Part shown: piece by piece, positions 39,904-43,140 of the stretch | How positions within the stretch are numbered: position 1 is the stretch's first letter | Layout of the letters: every line of letters starts with the position of its first letter | Notes under the pieces: model-generated | Database searches by the model: none | What the model was told of the DNA's origin: nothing | Seen by the model: only the letters and a program-made list of their open reading frames with translations | Assembly (NCBI GenBank): GCA_910587465.1 | Contig: CAJUMS010000015.1 | Coordinates: 1,471-44,610 of the forward strand | Source of the DNA: an uncultured Oscillospiraceae bacterium | GTDB lineage: Bacteria; Bacillota; Clostridia; Oscillospirales; Ruminococcaceae | Reading direction: 5' to 3' | DNA length: 43,140 nt | Made by a program: the position numbers and the translations under genes

Positions 39904-40345
39904 TTTCATTCTCCTTTTCGATAAGATTTTCAAGAATTTTCCTAAGCCACTCTTCAAAGGCGAGTATCTCATTGTCGCTGAACCCCCTGTAAAAGACCTC
40001 GTTCATCATTGCCGAAACGCGCTCGTACTTTTCTCGGAGATTCTCGGCTCTCTCGGTAAGGCATATCCGCACCGCTCTGCGGTCATCGGGGTCCGGCAAG
40101 CGGAGTATATGTCCCGATCTCTCCAGTCTGTCAAGCATGCTCGTAAGCGTCGTCTTGGCAAGTCCCGTCTGTTCGGACAGCATGCTTATCGGGATATCGT
40201 CCGTCTCCCACAGCACGAACAGGATCCGCCCCTGAGCACCGTTAAACTCGCTTATCCCGTTTTCGTCAAGCATACGCTCAAACACACGTCCCTGTATCTG
40301 CTTGATCTTGCTTATAAGAAACCCTCCGTTAGTTCTCTCCAACAA
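39887..40345 (-). CDS. MarR-family repressor
   Basis: A 152-residue winged-helix regulator: GRILFVLWETDDIPISMLSEQTGLAKTTLTSMLDRLERSGHILRLPDPDDRRAVRICLTERAENL. The wing DPDDRRAV is typical of MarR. The frame opens with GTG at 40354, directly next to the ribosome site, so TTG at 40345, eight bases after AGGAGG, is the better start. Two palindromes overlap its promoter, giving clear autorepression. The downstream flavin oxidase shares the transcript. Confidence 0.92.
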   Translation of the reverse strand: MLERTNGGFLISKIKQIQGRVFERMLDENGISEFNGAQGRILFVLWETDDIPISMLSEQTGLAKTTLTSMLDRLERSGHILRLPDPDDRRAVRICLTERAENLREKYERVSAMMNEVFYRGFSDNEILAFEEWLRKILENLIEKENENGHKN

Positions 40346-40358
40346 TTTGCGCACCTCC

Positions 40359-40395
40359 TACTATATAGTATAATACTATATAGTACTTTTGTCAA
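40359..40395 (-). promoter_or_regulatory. marR promoter with two identical palindromic operators
   Basis: Reverse strand: TTGACA (40395-40390), 17 bp, TATACT (40372-40367). TACTATATAGTA, a perfect 12-bp palindrome, occurs at 40359-40370 and again at 40374-40385, 15 bp apart centre to centre. One copy lies in the spacer, the other covers the -10 and start site. The mRNA should start near 40360, so the ribosome site is at its extreme 5' end. Confidence 0.9.
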
Positions 40396-40441
40396 GTTTT
40401 TTTTATAATTTTTTACTGTTACCTCATCAAATTTACACAGC

Positions 40442-40469
40442 AAAAACGGCGCAGTTTCGCGCCGTTTTT
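40442..40469. terminator. Bidirectional hairpin terminator
   Basis: AAAAACGGCGC (40442-40452) is a perfect inverted repeat of GCGCCGTTTTT (40459-40469) with a 6-base loop; T-runs are present in both directions. Confidence 0.85.
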
Positions 40470-40589
40470 CTATCTGTCGTTTTTTTCTCCGGTATTCGGG
40501 CGGAAAATAAATCCCCACGCCAAAACATATTACTTAACGGAGGTTAGGAAAATATAGATTTGTTTTTCGCGATCTTGCGGAATTGACTT

Positions 40590-40782
40590 GTTCAAGCCGT
40601 CCACGCAGCACACATAAACGTCTTTAACACCGTGATTTTTTCAAATCATTCATGACCGACACCCAAAATTCCGCGCTCTCGTTTTCGCGTATCCGTACGT
40701 CTAAAATATCCTTGCATCCGTCCATCGGAATTCCCAAAACCACATATGCCGTCTTAGTTATATACTTATGATTTTCCTTGCC
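40590..40782 (-). mobile_element. IS256/Mutator-type transposase fragment
   Basis: On the reverse strand the frame from 40782 reads KTAYVVLGIPMDGCKDIL, then RENESAEFWVSVMNDLKK, and after a one-base frameshift GVKDVYVCCVDGLN. This matches the catalytic-region pattern of IS256 transposases (K.vY..lGi...G.KdvLg.w.gEnEs..fW..vlndLk.RGv.dv...c.DGL). Upstream and downstream parts are missing and no terminal inverted repeats were found. It is a dead remnant. Confidence 0.75.
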
Positions 40783-40855
40783 TCAAGTCTTGTCTGAGCG
40801 GAAGTGATTTTTTTCGGTTTTACACTAAATTTGTTGGGGACTCAAAACCTAAAGG

Positions 40856-42169
40856 TCAGGTTTTTACACATTCGGATATAATGCTGTTAAATGTTAAACT
40901 TAAAGTAAACACATTATCTTTATTATCAATTTTCATATATCCACTATATTTATCGACCACACTTTTTATATTCAAGAGCCCAAACCCGTGTTCGGTTCTG
41001 TTTGGCTTGGTTGTAAAGGGGAAAATATTATTGCTCTCGGTTTTATTGGTTGGATTTGATATTTTCAAAATAAAATAACTGTGACTAAAACCGCCATATA
41101 TCATGATCTTTTTTTCACCGTCAAACGCAAGGCATGCTTCGATCGCGTTATCAATCGCGTTTCCGAGAATAATGCAAAGATCGGCTTCATTTATTGAGGT
41201 CGGGATAGTTCCGTCAAATTCAATCGTAATATTTTCCTTCTTTATTCTGTTTTGCTTATCGGACAAAATCGCGTCCGAAATAAAATTCCCAGTATTAAAC
41301 GAAAGTTTGTCGGCGGGCAGCATATCCGTTATATTCCCCAAATACTCGGAGATCTCGTCATACCTTTCCGCTTTCAGCATAGAACGTATACAGCTGATGT
41401 GATTGATGTAATCGTGTTTAAATCTTCTTATCTCGGCATAGGTTTTTTCCCGATCCTCATAGTAGCTTATTTGCGTTTGAATTTGATTTTCAAGCAACAT
41501 ATTTATATCGCTGAAATATTTTTTTGAAACAACGCTGAACAATAAGGAAATCAGCGTAACAAACACGCACAATGACAAGGCCAAGACAAGAAGCTTAACG
41601 GTTCTCTCTTTTATATGTGTTTCGGGAAATTTATAATTCGCCGCCTCCATCAATCCATCTGCAATAAACAGATTTATTAACACTAATATGTAAATATAAT
41701 CGGGCAGAATTTTAAAAATATTATCCAAATACCACTTTTCGCACTTTTTTCTAAAAAATACTGTGAATAACAAAAAAGAGCTTCTTATAGCCAATAATAA
41801 CAACTCGCTTGCACAAGTTGCAATGTTATGTTTCACCGGTACAACAAATGATATTCCGGCAACACATAAACTACAAATGGTGTGAACTATAAGAGTTAAA
41901 CAGACAATTTTGATGTTTATTTTTTTATATATTATTATTGCGGTCACAATAAATTTAGTATAATTTAATGTCAGTGCCACAGATTGCATTGCAATGTTGG
42001 GGATGCGAAATATCAAATTAAAGCAGGCGCTTATAATCATCACAAAAAGCAATGATATTATCAGGCGGGAACGTTTCGCTTCGTATACCTCATCATCTAG
42101 TATTGGTATTAAATAAATTGTCAATAATGCCATTATCAGTTCTGAAAAGACAGATATTATCATAATCAT
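40856..42169 (-). CDS. Agr-type sensor histidine kinase (GHKL family)
   Basis: A 437-residue membrane kinase. About six or seven hydrophobic segments occupy residues 1-215, followed by a cytoplasmic dimer helix with the phospho-acceptor region AEIRRFKHDYINHISCI. The GHKL ATPase part has the N-box ILGNAIDNAIEAC and the G-box EHGFGLLNIKSVVDKYSG. This is the AgrC/VirS layout for sensing peptide signals. Its start overlaps the response-regulator stop (ATGA). No agrB or agrD is in the window on this side. Confidence 0.92.
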   Translation of the reverse strand: MIMIISVFSELIMALLTIYLIPILDDEVYEAKRSRLIISLLFVMIISACFNLIFRIPNIAMQSVALTLNYTKFIVTAIIIYKKINIKIVCLTLIVHTICSLCVAGISFVVPVKHNIATCASELLLLAIRSSFLLFTVFFRKKCEKWYLDNIFKILPDYIYILVLINLFIADGLMEAANYKFPETHIKERTVKLLVLALSLCVFVTLISLLFSVVSKKYFSDINMLLENQIQTQISYYEDREKTYAEIRRFKHDYINHISCIRSMLKAERYDEISEYLGNITDMLPADKLSFNTGNFISDAILSDKQNRIKKENITIEFDGTIPTSINEADLCIILGNAIDNAIEACLAFDGEKKIMIYGGFSHSYFILKISNPTNKTESNNIFPFTTKPNRTEHGFGLLNIKSVVDKYSGYMKIDNKDNVFTLSLTFNSIISECVKT

Positions 42170-42885
42170 TGGCGTTTTGCTCCCATATTACTGTATTTTA
42201 AAATATATTCTTCAAACGATCTTCGGAACTTCGCAAGATAGTTCCTGCTTATAAAAGCCGTCGAATCATCGTCATATCTGATGGTGGTATTGTCGTGTGC
42301 CTGTATATGTAAAAAAGATGTGATATAAGCCTTGTGACAGCGAAAAAATTTATCCGGAGGCAATCTGCTTTGAATTGATTTGAGATTTATGAATATTTCG
42401 TGATCCGATTTGAGTGTGTGAATTTTTGAATGGCTTCCCAAAGCCTCCACATACACGATCTCGGATATTTTTATACGGATCGTACCATCATGGGTTTTAA
42501 AAATCAGAAAGTCATCGGATTCCATTTCGGCTCTGTAATCATCGATCGCCTTAAACAGCTTTTCCTTGTTGATCGGCTTCGCCAAAAAGCGATACGCTTT
42601 CACCTCGAACGTATCCATCGCGACATTTGTATATGCGCTTACAAAAATTATTATCCCATCGGGCTTTAAAGCGTTGATTTTTCTTGCCGTTTCAATACCG
42701 TTAAGTCCTTCCATTTGGAAATCCATAAACACTATATCAAACGAATTTCCGCTTTCAATCAATGAAACACCATTGTTATAGTAAGAGATAAAAACGTCAA
42801 GGTGTCGAGCATTTCCGTACTCTTTAAGCAATCCGTCAAGCTTGTCCGCCCACACCTTCTCATCATCGCAAACAGCTACTCTCAT
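42166..42885 (-). CDS. LytTR-family response regulator (AgrA type)
   Basis: A 239-residue regulator. The receiver domain has the acidic pair CDDE near the start, the phospho-acceptor in DIVFMDFQMEGLNG, a Ser in VSAYTN and a Lys in FLAKPI. The LytTR DNA-binding domain covers residues 135-230 (ISEIVYVEALGSHSKIHTL, LPPDKFFRCHKAYITSF, ISRNYLAKFRRSF). It is the partner of the downstream kinase by gene overlap. A promoter lies 52 bp upstream, in the region shared with the divergent gene. Confidence 0.93.
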   Translation of the reverse strand: MRVAVCDDEKVWADKLDGLLKEYGNARHLDVFISYYNNGVSLIESGNSFDIVFMDFQMEGLNGIETARKINALKPDGIIIFVSAYTNVAMDTFEVKAYRFLAKPINKEKLFKAIDDYRAEMESDDFLIFKTHDGTIRIKISEIVYVEALGSHSKIHTLKSDHEIFINLKSIQSRLPPDKFFRCHKAYITSFLHIQAHDNTTIRYDDDSTAFISRNYLAKFRRSFEEYILKYSNMGAKRQ

Positions 42886-42936
42886 AGTTCATCGTCCTCT
42901 CTGCATAAGTTTGCATTTGTGTTTCGTTCTTTTTAT

Positions 42937-42965
42937 ATTGTAACATATTTTTATACAATTTACAA
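42937..42965 (-). promoter_or_regulatory. Promoter of the Agr-type two-component operon
   Basis: Reverse strand: TTGTAA (42965-42960), 17 bp, TACAAT (42942-42937). Confidence 0.65.
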
Positions 42966-43040
42966 GTACGCATACGAAAATAGATAGTTTTTTCAAAAAC
43001 ACCTTTTATGCGATTTTTAATACTTGTTGTTAGAAATGTA

Positions 43041-43069
43041 TTGAAAAAACATTCTTTTAAAAGTATTAT
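43041..43069 (+). promoter_or_regulatory. Promoter of the divergent gene at the window edge
   Basis: TTGAAA (43041-43046), 17 bp, TATTAT (43064-43069), pointing out of the window at the gene starting near 43102. Confidence 0.6.
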
Positions 43070-43101
43070 ATTTTTAGAAATTAACGAAAGGATGTGTTAC
43101 C

Positions 43102-43140
43102 GTGAGTTTTTGGGATTATCTTTTTTATATCATATGCGGA
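43102..43140 (+). CDS. Start of a membrane protein gene, cut by the window
   Basis: GAAAGGA is followed ten bases later by GTG at 43102 and the residues MSFWDYLFYIICG, an amphipathic-hydrophobic N-terminus. Thirteen codons are visible. Being divergent from an Agr-type two-component operon, it could be its target, for example an AgrB-like or peptide-export gene, but the sequence is too short to tell. Confidence 0.5.
   Translation, partial: MSFWDYLFYIICG

Overview
The window looks like chromosomal DNA of an anaerobic gut- or rumen-type Clostridia, most likely the Oscillospiraceae/Ruminococcus side of the Bacillota. The reasons are consensus sigma-A promoters with 17-bp spacers, strong AGGAGG ribosome sites, a leuS T-box, RqcH and TrmK/Nif3 neighbours, lipoprotein cellulases, an NPxSG-type sortase tail and an Agr-like LytTR/GHKL pair. 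This placement is inferred from gene content, not from a search.

Layout. 1-5.2 kb: 3' part of sbcC, two orphan toxin-immunity-like genes, a Tam-like methyltransferase and purine nucleoside phosphorylase. 5.2-7.3 kb: a decayed gene, then an XRE regulator with phased operator repeats that heads three tandem paralogous membrane proteins, the third frameshifted. 7.4-12.5 kb: a beta-glucan locus. A sortase-type surface protein and a sugar-binding lipoprotein run leftward; an AraC regulator, a GH16 lichenase lipoprotein and a cytoplasmic GH5 run rightward. 12.6-14.1 kb: an MFS efflux pump behind a 12-residue leader peptide and competing RNA hairpins. 14.2-17.0 kb: a BspA-type LRR protein and an SDR protein with a zinc-finger-like N-terminus. 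17.0-17.3 kb: a free-standing structured RNA with its own promoter and terminators, whose 3' domain folds like a tRNA. 17.3-19.3 kb: a secreted GH5 endoglucanase, and a decayed secreted-protein gene behind four repeats phased at 11 bp.

19.4-24.2 kb (leftward): leuS with its T-box, and an overlapping four-gene operon (YwaF-like membrane protein, zinc ribbon, membrane-linked HEYGH protein, small membrane protein). 24.2-34.7 kb (rightward): a DUF1858 redox protein, trmK, a Nif3-like protein, a broken zinc-ribbon gene, rqcH, an unknown gene, valS, an unknown gene, a GNAT acetyltransferase, a nucleotidyltransferase and an HD-GYP protein. Much of this serves translation and ribosome quality control. 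34.8-36.4 kb: an isolated phage lysis cassette (tail-linked small genes, holin, amidase). 36.7-40.4 kb: four regulator/enzyme modules with readable operators (XRE-cupin + metallo-hydrolase, MerR + SDR, MarR + flavin-type oxidase). 40.5-43.1 kb: an IS256 relic, an Agr-type histidine kinase and response regulator, and the start of a divergent membrane-protein gene at the edge.

The strongest candidates for something undescribed are the structured RNA at 17044-17233 and the leader-peptide attenuator at 12690-12801. No CRISPR array, rRNA or canonical tRNA gene was seen.
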